A stretch of DNA of 17,099 nt from DATKZH01 sp964505295. GTDB lineage: Bacteria > Planctomycetota > Planctomycetia > Pirellulales > Thermoguttaceae. The stretch's first letter is position 1. Each line of letters opens with the position of its first letter. The notes beneath the pieces are model-generated. The model had not been told where the DNA came from, ran no database searches, and was given only the letters and a program-made list of their open reading frames with translations. Below are positions 8,133 through 15,469 of this stretch, in pieces. The position numbers were made by a program, and so were the translations under genes. The stretch is taken from NCBI GenBank assembly GCA_964505295.1, contig CAZDHR010000114.1, positions 1-17,099 of the forward strand, written 5' to 3'.

Positions 8133-8231
8133 GAGAGGAACTCCGTGCTCGAAAGAAAGGGGGAATCCGTGCTGCGGACGAGCCGGTTGACGTGCCCCGG
8201 CGCACGCCGGACAATCTTATGGTGTTTGCCG

Positions 8232-8346
8232 TTCGCTTCCAAGTAGCGTGAGGAAAAAGGGGACAGGTCCAATTTGTGCGAAGCACCCTTCGGGCCGTTC
8301 CGGCAAATTGGACCTGCCCCCTTTTTCTTTTTCGCTTCCAAGTAGC
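8232..8346. repeat. 16-bp direct repeats flanking an inverted-repeat element
   Basis: TTCGCTTCCAAGTAGC occurs at 8232-8247 and again, identically, at 8331-8346. The flanking bases differ on both sides, so the repeat is exactly 16 bp. The copies bracket the inverted-repeat element at 8253-8327 with 5-nt (GTGAG) and 3-nt (TTT) spacers. This could be a target-site duplication or a residue of slippage or recombination. Confidence 0.85.
8253..8327. repeat. REP/MITE-like inverted-repeat element, copy 1
   Basis: The left arm (8253-8276, starting GAAAAAGGGGACAGG) and right arm (8304-8327, ending CCTGCCCCCTTTTTC) are 24 bp long and complementary except at one position. The 27-nt centre contains a small CGAAG/CTTCG hairpin. 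The same A5-GG-K-GACAG arm design recurs at 12885-12980. It resembles the palindromic REP-type units dispersed in planctomycete genomes, which are thought to be moved by IS200-like (RAYT) transposases; that link is recall and inference, and no transposase is in the window. It could also act as a terminator because it ends in a T-run on both strands. Confidence 0.75.
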
Positions 8347-8524
8347 TCAGCGCATGCGCGGAGAAGATTCTGCAATCCATGACGCGACCGGCCGCCTCAC
8401 GTTCCTCGCCAGCCTCTTCAGAAGCCCCTACGGCGCCCGGGAGCACGGCTTCGTCCGGCAGTTTCAGATGCTGGAAGCATGGGCGGGGAAACAGGCCGAC
8501 GACGAGTAGCACCCGCTTCGTCCC
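8347..8524. other. Non-coding or remnant stretch between the repeat element and the protease gene
   Basis: No convincing gene is present. A plus-strand frame ending at the TAG at 8507-8509 reads FLASLFRSPYGAREHGFVRQ and on to KQADDE. This looks slightly more protein-like than chance but has no good start or recognisable domain. It may be a gene fragment stranded by repeat activity. Confidence 0.35.
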
Positions 8525-8959
8525 TCAGTACAACTCATATACATGCTCCCCGCCGTGGGCCGGGTTGCCGATGAGGGTGCGGCTGCGGAGATCGACGACC
8601 AGGTCGAGGTGCTCGAGCGGGAGCTGGCCGATCAGGACGGGCACGTTGTCCGGCACTTCCATCACGTCCATGGTGCAAGAGCGGCCCTGGATCGTCAGGC
8701 GTACGGCGGAATAGACGGCGGCCTCGCCCTCACCCGTGCTGGTGATGACCCGTTTCGACGCGGTTCTTTCCAGCCCGAGCTGCTCGATCAGTTGGGTGGG
8801 AAGTGAGAGCAACGTCGCGCCCGTATCCACCAGCGCGTCGCGGACGATGATCCGCCGCACCTCATCGGCGGGGAGCAGCCCCCGCTTCACGGCCCAGAGG
8901 TCTTCCAGGTTCTCGATCGTGGCTTCGGTCAGCACTCGACCCATCGCGTCAGTCTCCAT
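8525..8959 (-). CDS. Retropepsin-like (clan AA) aspartic protease family protein
   Basis: The 144-aa protein has one aspartic-protease catalytic motif, D45-T-G-A in DALVDTGATLLSLP. It is followed by strands ending VLIGQLPLEHLDLVVD, which matches the hydrophobic-hydrophobic-Gly feature of retropepsin-like folds. One lobe per chain means it would work as a homodimer. The N-terminal MGRVLTEATIENLEDLWAVK is characteristic of a small family I associate with planctomycetes and cyanobacteria. No signal peptide or membrane anchor is visible, so it is probably cytoplasmic. Its substrate is unknown. The ATG at 8959 has AGGGGG 8 nt upstream; a second ATG at 8944 with GGAG upstream is an equally reasonable start. 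No obvious operon partner is present. Confidence 0.85.
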   Translation of the reverse strand: METDAMGRVLTEATIENLEDLWAVKRGLLPADEVRRIIVRDALVDTGATLLSLPTQLIEQLGLERTASKRVITSTGEGEAAVYSAVRLTIQGRSCTMDVMEVPDNVPVLIGQLPLEHLDLVVDLRSRTLIGNPAHGGEHVYELY

Positions 8960-9146
8960 CGGCCCGGCCCCCTGTGGATTCGATTTCGATCAGCGTCATC
9001 CTTCATTCTACAACGTTGATGGGCAATGAGCAGACTTACCTACCGGGCGTTTCGTCGTCGGCTTACGCAGCAGACCGGGCTTCGGGTGGCCCTGCCCGGG
9101 GGCCTCGATCGGGCGGCAAAAAAATCGCCGTTTCGCCGCTGGATCG

Positions 9147-9175
9147 TCGACATCGGCTTGACAGCACCGTATACT
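9147..9175 (+). promoter_or_regulatory. Candidate sigma-70-type promoter for the cytochrome gene
   Basis: TCGACA (9147-9152) and TATACT (9170-9175) are separated by 17 nt and each match consensus at 5 of 6 positions. The predicted transcription start near 9182 would give a leader of about 120 nt. A perfect TTGACA at 9158-9163 also lies here, but nothing resembling a -10 box is at the right distance from it. Confidence 0.4.
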
Positions 9176-9290
9176 GGATGCCGAATTGCGGTGCCCCCCT
9201 GCGGCGGCATAGGATCGTGCGGCGTGCGCCGGCGGTCTTCCTTCCTCGCAACCACGCAGTCTGCCAGTACATCCCCGTGCTACCAGGCGA

Positions 9291-9296
9291 GAGGAG
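9291..9296 (+). promoter_or_regulatory. Shine-Dalgarno sequence fixing the cytochrome start
   Basis: GAGGAG sits 7 nt before the ATG at 9304. Together with the signal peptide that starts there, it decides in favour of this start over in-frame codons further upstream. Confidence 0.8.
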
Positions 9297-9303
9297 TCAA
9301 CCG

Positions 9304-11241
9304 ATGGGTAGGAGTTGTCTTGCGAGCGGCACGTTCTGGACGACGATTTTTGCTTTGGCCGTGTGTCTGGCGACCACGCCCACGGCGGCCGCCGAGCCCG
9401 GCAAGTACCTGGGCCCCCTGGACCTGGTTGCCTCACCGGACGGCAAGAGCCTGTTCGTGCTCAATGTCGACGCCGCCCAGGTCGCCGTCGTCGAGGTTGC
9501 CTCCGGCAAGGTCGCCCGGACCATCGGGTTGCCCCCCGGGCCGACCGGCCTGACCCTCAGCCCCGACGGTGCCACTCTGTACGTCACCTGCGCGAAGCCC
9601 CAGGGGACGGTCAACGTGATCGAGGCGGCCTCGGGCAAGGTGAAGGGGACGATCCCGGTGGGACACGGCGCCACGGGCCCGACGGTCAGCCCCGACGGGA
9701 AACGCCTTTACGTCTGCAACCGGTTCAACAACAACGTGGCGCTGGTGGACCTGGCGGCCAAGAAGGTGGCCCTGGTGCCGGCGGTTCGCGAGCCGATCCA
9801 TTCGGCCGTCACGCCCGACGGCGCCACGCTGTTCGTCTCGAACCACCTGCCGCTCGATCCCTCCGACGGCTACGACGTCGCCTGCATGATCACGGTGATC
9901 AACACGGCCGACAAGTCGACCGGCACCATCCGGCTACCCAACGGCAGCTCCAGCCTGCGCGGCGTGTGCGTTGCGCCCGACGGCAAGCACGCCTACGCGG
10001 TCCACATCCTCTCCCGCTACCAGATGCCCACCACGCAACTGGAGCGGGGCTGGATGAACACCAACGCGCTGAGCATCATCGACGTGGCCGCCAAGAAGCT
10101 GGTCAACACGGTGCTGCTGGACGACATCGACCTGGGCGCGGCCATGCCGTGGGGCGTGGCCGTCACGCCCGACGGAAAGTCGATCTGCGTGAGCCACGCC
10201 GGCACGCACGAGGTCAGCGTGATCGACGCGGCGGCCCTGTTGAAGAAGCTGGCCGAAGTGCCCAAGACGGAGGAAGAGGCCCGAAAAGCCGGCCGCTACG
10301 ACGACCGCACGCTCTACTCCTCGGTCACCGTGGACGACGTGCCCAACGATCTGGCGTTCCTGGTCGGGCTGCGCGAGCGGATCATGCTCCCGCCCCACGG
10401 CCCGTGGGGGTGGCTCGACGCCGACAAGGAGGCGGCCGCCAGCCCGCGAGGCGTGGCGATCGTCGGCTCGAGGGCGTACGCGGCGTGCTATTTCAGCGAC
10501 GTTTTGGCCGTGGTCGAGCTGGAGCCCGAGCCGAGTAAGAAGGTGGAGTTGATCCCCCTCGGCCCGAGGCCCGAGCTGACGCAAATCCGCCGCGGCGAGC
10601 TGCACTTCTTCGACGCCTGGCTCTGCTTCCAGCACTGGCAGAGCTGCGCGAGCTGTCATCCCGGTGTCCGGGTGGACGCCCTCAACTGGGACCTGATGAA
10701 CGACGGGATGGGTAATCCGAAGAACGCCAAGAGCATGCTGCTTTCGCACAAGACCCCGCCGTCGATGGCCTCCGGGGTCCGGCCCGACGCGGAGGCGGGA
10801 GTCCGGGCGGGTTTCACCCACATCCTCTTCGCCGTCCGGCCCGAGGAGGAAAGCGTGGCCATCGACGAGTTCCTCAAGGCGCTCCAGCCCGTCCCCAGCC
10901 CGCACCTCAAGCCTGACGGCCAACTTAGCGACGCGGCCAAGCGGGGTAAGGAGCTGTTCTTCAGCGAGCGGGTGGGCTGCGCCACGTGCCATCCCGAGCC
11001 GCTGTACACCGACCTCCAGATGCACGACGTCGCCTCGCGGGGCAAGTACGACCGCCGCGACGACTTCGACACGCCCACATTGATCGAGTGCTGGCGGACC
11101 GCCCCCTACATGCACGACGGCCACTTCACCTCGATGAAGGAGCTGTTCACCGTCGGCAAGCACGGCAAGAAGGGCGGCGACGTCGAAGGGCTCAGCGAGC
11201 AGGAGATCAACGACCTGGTCGAGTTTGTGCTTTCGCTCTAA
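9304..11241 (+). CDS. Secreted beta-propeller / di-heme cytochrome c fusion protein
   Basis: The 645-aa protein begins with a signal peptide (hydrophobic core TIFALAVCLATTPTAAA, likely cleavage before EPG). It then has YVTN-type beta-propeller repeats over roughly residues 35-410, recognisable by recurring ASPDGKSLFV, LSPDGATLYV and VSPDGKRLYV units. The C-terminal third carries two heme c sites, C448-A-S-C-H452 and C559-A-T-C-H563. The segment after the second site (PTLIECWRTAPYMHDGHF) resembles the MauG/bacterial cytochrome c peroxidase family, where a Met or His serves as distal ligand. Heme attachment and the export signal place it in the periplasm. The substrate is unknown; electron transfer from a propeller-bound partner is plausible. 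It converges on fmt with 25 nt between the stops. Confidence 0.88.
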   Translation: MGRSCLASGTFWTTIFALAVCLATTPTAAAEPGKYLGPLDLVASPDGKSLFVLNVDAAQVAVVEVASGKVARTIGLPPGPTGLTLSPDGATLYVTCAKPQGTVNVIEAASGKVKGTIPVGHGATGPTVSPDGKRLYVCNRFNNNVALVDLAAKKVALVPAVREPIHSAVTPDGATLFVSNHLPLDPSDGYDVACMITVINTADKSTGTIRLPNGSSSLRGVCVAPDGKHAYAVHILSRYQMPTTQLERGWMNTNALSIIDVAAKKLVNTVLLDDIDLGAAMPWGVAVTPDGKSICVSHAGTHEVSVIDAAALLKKLAEVPKTEEEARKAGRYDDRTLYSSVTVDDVPNDLAFLVGLRERIMLPPHGPWGWLDADKEAAASPRGVAIVGSRAYAACYFSDVLAVVELEPEPSKKVELIPLGPRPELTQIRRGELHFFDAWLCFQHWQSCASCHPGVRVDALNWDLMNDGMGNPKNAKSMLLSHKTPPSMASGVRPDAEAGVRAGFTHILFAVRPEEESVAIDEFLKALQPVPSPHLKPDGQLSDAAKRGKELFFSERVGCATCHPEPLYTDLQMHDVASRGKYDRRDDFDTPTLIECWRTAPYMHDGHFTSMKELFTVGKHGKKGGDVEGLSEQEINDLVEFVLSL

Positions 11242-11266
11242 GAAGCGGTTCTTGCAGCGTTCGCAT

Positions 11267-12217
11267 TTACTCCGGCCCGAAGCGCTCGCCGGGCTCGACG
11301 CGGTAGCCACGCAAGAACTCGCGGACTTCGAGGAGGCGTTTGCCGGCGGGCTGGAGGGTTTCGAGAACGACGGCACCTGGGGCGGCGGCGATGACGATCC
11401 GGTCGCCGGGGGCTTCCACGACCGTGCCCGGGGGGGCGTTCGTATCGGAGGTTTCGTCCACCTTGACCGGGCCCAGGATGAGTCGTATGGGCGCACCCTT
11501 GAGACGATGCCAGAAGGTGTAGCTCTTGGGCCAGGGCTCCATCGCGCGAACGTGGTTGCGGATCGCCCCGGCCGGCCGGCTCCAGTCGACCAGGCCGTCG
11601 GCCTTCTTGATCCGCGGTGCCTTGGAGGCCAGCGTCGGGTCCTGGGGCAACGGTTGGGCCGTGCCCGACTCCAGGGCGTCGACCGCCCGGGGCACGTGCT
11701 CGGCGCCCAGCTCGGCGAGCCGGGCCTCCAGGTCGGCGGCCGTTTCGTCGGGGCCGATGGCCGTGCGGCCCTGCTCGATGACGGGCCCGGCGTCGACCCG
11801 GGGCGTCATGTGGATCACGCTGACGCCGGTCTCGGTCTCGCCGTGGTAGATCGCCCAGTTGATCGGCGCCGCCCCGCGATACTTGGGCAGAAGCGACCCG
11901 TGCAGATTGACGCCTCCCCGGCGCGTGGTGGCCAGGGTCTCGGCCGACAGGATCTGCCCATAGTCGCAAACCACCAATAAATCCGCACCATACCCGGAAA
12001 GCTCCGCCCGGGATACCTCGTCGTTGACGTCGTCCGGGTCGAAGATCGGGGTGTCGTGCTCCCCGGCGAGCCGGCGGACGGGGCCTGCCACGGGCGGCCG
12101 TTTGCCCCGCTGCTTGAGCGGACTGCTGACCACGGCCACGACCTCGTGGTGCGTATCGTACAAACGGCGAAACGTGGGCACCCCGAAGGGCCCGGTTCCC
12201 ATCAGCAATAGACGCAT
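11267..12217 (-). CDS. fmt: Methionyl-tRNA formyltransferase
   Basis: The enzyme formylates initiator Met-tRNA using 10-formyl-tetrahydrofolate. From the ATG at 12217 it is 316 aa, the usual length. The catalytic signature is intact: N104-L-H106-G-S-LLPKYRGAAPI and D142 in TPRVDAGPVI, corresponding to N106, H108 and D144 of the E. coli enzyme. The N-terminal LLLMGTGPFGVPT is the family's first nucleotide-fold strand and loop. The C-terminal tRNA-binding domain follows from about residue 205 (DGLVDWSRPAGAIRNHVRAM). The frame extends upstream to 12271, but those extra codons overlap the end of def and are not conserved. AAGGG lies 10 nt before the start. It follows def by 13 nt in the common def-fmt operon. 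Confidence 0.96.
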   Translation of the reverse strand: MRLLLMGTGPFGVPTFRRLYDTHHEVVAVVSSPLKQRGKRPPVAGPVRRLAGEHDTPIFDPDDVNDEVSRAELSGYGADLLVVCDYGQILSAETLATTRRGGVNLHGSLLPKYRGAAPINWAIYHGETETGVSVIHMTPRVDAGPVIEQGRTAIGPDETAADLEARLAELGAEHVPRAVDALESGTAQPLPQDPTLASKAPRIKKADGLVDWSRPAGAIRNHVRAMEPWPKSYTFWHRLKGAPIRLILGPVKVDETSDTNAPPGTVVEAPGDRIVIAAAPGAVVLETLQPAGKRLLEVREFLRGYRVEPGERFGPE

Positions 12218-12230
12218 TCGTTGATTTCCC

Positions 12231-12812
12231 TTATGTCCTCGCCGCTTCCAGCTCGGCCAGTCGGGCGGCAATCTGGTCGTCGTCGGGGATCCGCCCGCGC
12301 TGGCGGTAGGTGTTGAACTCGCGCTCGAGGACGGCCAGGTCCTCCTTGACGGCGAGTTCGTTGGCGGGACTGAGCCGGTCGACGAACAGGATGCCGTCCA
12401 GGTGGTCGGCCTCGTGCTGGACCACTCGGGCGTACAGGCCGTCGAGCTGGTAGGAAAGTTCCTCCCCGCTCAGAGAATAAGCGTTGACCGCGACTTTCTC
12501 CGACCGGATGACCGGGGCGTAGAGATCCGGAAAGCTCAGGCAGCCCTCGCGGTCTTCGGCCGATCCCTTGCGCTCGGTAATCACGGGGTTGATGAAGACG
12601 TACTCCTCATCCCGGGCGGCCGGGTCGCCCGTCACGTTGAACACCAGCAGGCGGTAGGGCAGGTCAACCTGGTTGGCCGCCAGCCCGATCCCCTTCTGCT
12701 CGTACATCAGGTCGAGCATCTGGCGGACGATCTTCTTCAGCTCGCCGTCGACTCGGCGCAGGGGTTTCGATTTGTGTCGCAACGTCGGATGGGGATACTT
12801 GATGATCTGCAC
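12231..12812 (-). CDS. def: Peptide deformylase
   Basis: This metalloenzyme removes the N-formyl group from nascent proteins, the step reciprocal to Fmt. All three signatures are present when numbered from the GTG at 12812 (193 aa): G41-IGLAANQ48, E89-G-C91-LS and Q-H133-E134-ADH137, giving metal ligands C91, H133 and H137 and general base E134. The GTG start places QIIKYPHPTLR at the N-terminus, as in the family, and has GGAG 9 nt upstream. An earlier TTG at 12848 overlaps a TATAAT promoter box and is rejected. The C-terminus has an extended helical tail (NELAVKEDLAVLEREFNTYR) beyond the minimal enzyme. Confidence 0.95.
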   Translation of the reverse strand: MQIIKYPHPTLRHKSKPLRRVDGELKKIVRQMLDLMYEQKGIGLAANQVDLPYRLLVFNVTGDPAARDEEYVFINPVITERKGSAEDREGCLSFPDLYAPVIRSEKVAVNAYSLSGEELSYQLDGLYARVVQHEADHLDGILFVDRLSPANELAVKEDLAVLEREFNTYRQRGRIPDDDQIAARLAELEAART

Positions 12813-12847
12813 AGGCTCTCGCTCCGCAAAACGGGTGGAAACATGCA

Positions 12848-12876
12848 ATTATACTGGCCGGTGAAGCTGCGGCGAA
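12848..12876 (-). promoter_or_regulatory. Candidate promoter of the def-fmt operon
   Basis: On the minus strand a perfect TATAAT occupies 12853-12848. At 17-nt spacing the -35 position reads TTCGCC (12876-12871), a weak 3 of 6 match. Transcription would start near 12841 and give a leader of about 29 nt before the GTG of def. The repeat element at 12885-12980 begins 9 nt upstream of the -35 position. Confidence 0.45.
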
Positions 12877-12884
12877 GGGCGGAC

Positions 12885-12980
12885 GAAAAAGGTGACAGCC
12901 ACCAAATCTGGCGAAGGTGGAGAAGATCGCGCCTGGCAGAATACGTGGATTACCCAAATTTGGTGGCTGTCACCTTTTTC
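12885..12980. repeat. REP/MITE-like inverted-repeat element, copy 2
   Basis: The arms at 12885-12911 (starting GAAAAAGGTGACAGCCACC) and 12954-12980 (ending GGTGGCTGTCACCTTTTTC) are 27 bp long with a single mismatch, around a 42-nt centre. Architecture and arm ends match the element at 8253-8327: A5-GG-K-GACAG at the outer end, and the outer CCTTTTTCTTT on the right. The centres are unrelated. It lies between the divergent def promoter and the VWA gene. The rest of that 317-nt gap (12981-13129) shows no clear signal. No transposase is nearby. Confidence 0.78.
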
Positions 12981-13129
12981 TTTCAGCGGCGGTTAGGATG
13001 GACGGTGGCGGAGCGGCTGGAAGCGGATCCTGGACGGCGACTCGCGTTGACTCGTTGGGGAAGCAGGTCTAGAATTCCCGCGCGTGTCGTAAATTCTTTG
13101 TTGGCTGGCGTTTTCGGGGGTTCTTCGGG

Positions 13130-14119
13130 ATGCAGGACACGGGCGCGATCGACCGCCCAGAGCGGCTCGTGGCGGGGGCCGCCGGTCCGCGTCGTGAGCT
13201 GCCCTCGTGGCTGATGTCGCTTGTGCTCCACATCGTCATCTTGCTCGTCCTGGGCCTGACACTTCGTCTCCCCGCCCGGCTGGGGGCCGCCACCGAGCGG
13301 ATCGCCGACGTGGGCATCGCGTTGGAGCAGCGGGACGGGGGCCACGAGTACTACCAGACGGGGCCCGACGGAGGGGGTAGCACGGCCGCTTCCGAGGGCA
13401 GGGCGACCGGCCCCAAACTGAGCGACTTCCTCAGCGAAAGCCCGCCCGTCGATCCCACCGCCGCCCTCCCATCCGCCCTCCCCACCATCGGCCCCAGCGC
13501 GTTGGGCGGCGAGGGAGTCCCCAGCGCGGGCGGCATGTCGGACGGCGCCGGCCGACGCCCCGGCTCGCCCGGAGGCAAAGGACGGGCGACCGTGTTCGGC
13601 GTCACCGGCGAGGGCTGGAAGTTCGTCTATGTGTTCGATCGCTCCGACAGCATGAACTGGCACAACCGGAAGCCGCTCCGCCGGGCCAAGGCCCAGTTGC
13701 TCGGCAGCCTGGAGACCCTCGACTCGAACCACCAGTTCCAGATCATCTTCTACAACCAGAAGCCGGCGATTTTCAATCCGTCGGGCGACCCGAACCGGCT
13801 GGCCTTTGCCACGGACCAGACCAAGCGGAACGCCGAACGGTTCGTCAGCGGGATCACGGCCACCGGGGGTACCGACCACGTGGCCGCCCTCTTGCGCGCG
13901 ATCAGCCTCCATCCCGACGTGATCTTCTTCCTCACCGACGCCGACGACCCCGTCCTGTCGAACGTCCAGTTGGACCACCTCCACCGCCGGGCCGCAGGGA
14001 TCACGATCCACGCCATCGAGCTCGGCTTCGGCCCCCAGCGCGACCCGAACAACTTCCTCGTCAAACTGGCCCGCCAGAACGGCGGACAGCACGTGTACGT
14101 CGACGTCTCGAAGCTTTGA
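13130..14119 (+). CDS. Membrane-anchored VWA-domain protein with a TonB-like N-terminus
   Basis: The 329-aa protein has a short basic N-terminus, one transmembrane segment (about 27-46), a Gly/Pro/Ser-rich linker (about 70-155) and a C-terminal VWA domain. The metal-ion-dependent adhesion site is complete: D170-R-S172-D-S174, T248 in ATGGTDH and D270 in FFLTDADDP. The region before and within the membrane segment (PRRELPSWLMSLVLH, residues 20-34) matches the E. coli TonB N-terminus in layout, with PRR 10 residues before a Ser and His 4 residues after it (S30, H34), plus L41. In TonB, S16 and H20 are needed for coupling to ExbB/ExbD. Because exbB and exbD homologues follow, I infer a proton-motive-force-coupled VWA protein, with the VWA domain outside the cytoplasm. 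The ribosome binding site is weak. Confidence 0.88.
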   Translation: MQDTGAIDRPERLVAGAAGPRRELPSWLMSLVLHIVILLVLGLTLRLPARLGAATERIADVGIALEQRDGGHEYYQTGPDGGGSTAASEGRATGPKLSDFLSESPPVDPTAALPSALPTIGPSALGGEGVPSAGGMSDGAGRRPGSPGGKGRATVFGVTGEGWKFVYVFDRSDSMNWHNRKPLRRAKAQLLGSLETLDSNHQFQIIFYNQKPAIFNPSGDPNRLAFATDQTKRNAERFVSGITATGGTDHVAALLRAISLHPDVIFFLTDADDPVLSNVQLDHLHRRAAGITIHAIELGFGPQRDPNNFLVKLARQNGGQHVYVDVSKL

Positions 14120-14172
14120 CTTCGCGGCAAGCGGAAGGTGCAGTTGGAACCGCCACCTCGGAACGGACGCTG

Positions 14173-15260
14173 ATGGTTAGGAACCCATCGACAGGGCGGG
14201 AGTATGTTTTGCCGCCAAGGCGCGCGTTGCCGCCGGGCTGCGCCCTCGGGATCGTGACGGCGGTCGCGGCGGTCTTTCCCGTGTTCGGTTGGGGGCAGGA
14301 CATCGTCCACGTGGCCAACCCGAGCAGCGCTCGAGGGTATGCCGAGTGGCGCGGTCAGGTGATCGACTACACGGGCCGCGAGCTCCGGCTCCAGCTCCCG
14401 AGCGGACCCAAGCGGACCTTTCCGGCCGACCAGGTCGTGAGCATCGAGACCCCGCACGGCCCGCAACACGTGGAGGCCGACCGGCGGTTCGCCGCGGGGG
14501 AGTTCGACGGGGCGTTGGCCTTGTACGTCGAGGCCCGCAACCGCGAGCCGCGGCCTTGGGTCCGCCGGCAAATCACCGCCCAGATCGTCTGGTGCTATCG
14601 GGCGTTGGAGCAGCCGGAGCGGGCGGGCGCGGAGTTTCTCGACGTACTGATCCCGTCCGATCCCGACACGCCTTACTTCGCGTGCATCCCGCTGGCTTGG
14701 GTCCCCGCGCAGCCGTCGCTCGCCGTCGAGCGGGCGGCCGCCGACTGGATCCGGCGCGACCAGGTCCCGGCGGCCGTGCTGTTGGGCGCCAGCCACCTGG
14801 TGTCAACCACCTATCGCAACGCGGCCATCGAGCGGTTGAACCACCTGGCCACCGACCCCGACCCGCGCATCAAGCTATTGGCCTATGCGCAGACGTGGCG
14901 GGCGGTCGTGGTCACGGCCGACCAGCAGCAGGTCGACCGGTGGCGGGCAACCATCGAGCGGATGCCGGAGACGCTTCGCGCCGGGCCGTACTACGTGCTG
15001 GGCCTGGCCGAGGCGCATCGCCAGCGCTGGGAGGCCGCCGCGTTGGCCTGGCTGCGGGTCCCCATCCTCTATCCCGAACTTCGCCTCCTCGCCGCCCGGT
15101 CGCTCCTCAACGCCGGCCGCTCGCTGGAGCGGCTCGGCCAATCCGACGAGGCCGCGCGACTTTACCGGGAGTTGGTCACGAGCTATCCGAAGACGCCGGC
15201 GGAGGGCGAAGCGCAAGCTCGGCTGCGGGAGATGACGGAGGAACGCAGAGGGACGAGAGA

Positions 15261-15270
<10 letters not shown>
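14173..15270 (+). CDS. Secreted or membrane-anchored TPR-repeat protein
   Basis: From the ATG at 14173 the protein has 365 aa. A hydrophobic segment at about 19-41 (CALGIVTAVAAVFPVFGWGQ) looks like a signal peptide or anchor. A small beta-rich region follows (EWRGQVIDYTGRELRLQLPS and on to FPADQVVSIET). The rest is helical and TPR-like: RRFAAGEFDGALALYVEARN, then GRSLERLGQSDEAARLYREL and VTSYPKTPAEGEAQARL. TPR proteins act as binding scaffolds, so a periplasmic adaptor for the neighbouring VWA/ExbB/ExbD proteins is likely but inferred. The frame extends back to a TTG at 14116 overlapping the VWA stop; the ATG is preferred because it precedes the hydrophobic segment. The stop codon lies inside the heptamer repeat, at the junction of its first two units. 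Confidence 0.8.
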
Positions 15271-15364
<94 letters not shown>

Positions 15365-15390
15365 ATAGCGAAGGTCCGCGGATTGCAATG

Positions 15391-15423
15391 CCCAAGCCCA
15401 GGGGTTGCAACCCCTGGGTTGGG
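15391..15423. repeat. Perfect 22-bp palindrome with extended stem
   Basis: CCCAGGGGTTG (15397-15407) is followed directly by its reverse complement (15408-15418). CCCAA (15391-15395) and TTGGG (15419-15423) extend the stem to 16 bp with G15396 bulged. An 8-nt direct repeat GAAGGTCC flanks it (15370-15377 and 15423-15430). It lies between the heptamer array and the ribosome binding site of the exbB-like gene. There is no T-run, so it is not a standard terminator; it may be a dispersed repeat, a protein-binding site or an mRNA structure. Confidence 0.8.
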
Positions 15424-15457
15424 AAGGTCCAACACGGGACGTTGGCACAAGATTCAG

Positions 15458-15463
15458 TAGGAG
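15458..15463 (+). promoter_or_regulatory. Shine-Dalgarno sequence selecting a TTG start for the ExbB-like gene
   Basis: TAGGAG lies 6 nt before TTG at 15470. The alternative ATG at 15491 has only AGGA at a longer distance and would shorten the signal peptide's basic N-region. Confidence 0.65.
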
Positions 15464-15469
15464 ATCACG

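Larger units (their letters stand above)
8960..9303. other. Divergent intergenic region upstream of the cytochrome gene
   Basis: This 344-nt gap separates the minus-strand protease gene from the plus-strand cytochrome gene. The frame of the cytochrome gene stays open back to 8974, but the translation here has no similarity to a leader and lies upstream of a clear signal peptide, so it is treated as non-coding. It contains the candidate promoter at 9147-9175 and the ribosome binding site at 9291-9296. Confidence 0.6.

Noticed and set aside
8253..8327. Simple bidirectional rho-independent terminator
   Set aside because: The T-flanked inverted repeat could terminate transcription, but the 27-nt centre, the related copy at 12885-12980 and its position upstream of both genes' starts or between unrelated ends fit a dispersed repeat better.
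9158..9163. Perfect TTGACA as a -35 box
   Set aside because: No -10-like sequence 16-18 nt downstream (CCGAAT at 17 nt). The TCGACA/TATACT pair at 9147-9175 is better spaced.
8974..9303. Upstream in-frame extension of the cytochrome gene
   Set aside because: A strong ribosome binding site and a clear signal peptide begin at 9304; the extension has no protein-like features.
9934..11496. 520-codon minus-strand open frame opposite the cytochrome gene
   Set aside because: Antisense shadow; the plus strand encodes a signal peptide, propeller repeats and two CxxCH motifs.
12869..12991. GCGGCG on both sides of the second repeat element as a target-site duplication
   Set aside because: Only 6 nt, GC-rich, and not adjacent to the element ends; expected by chance here.
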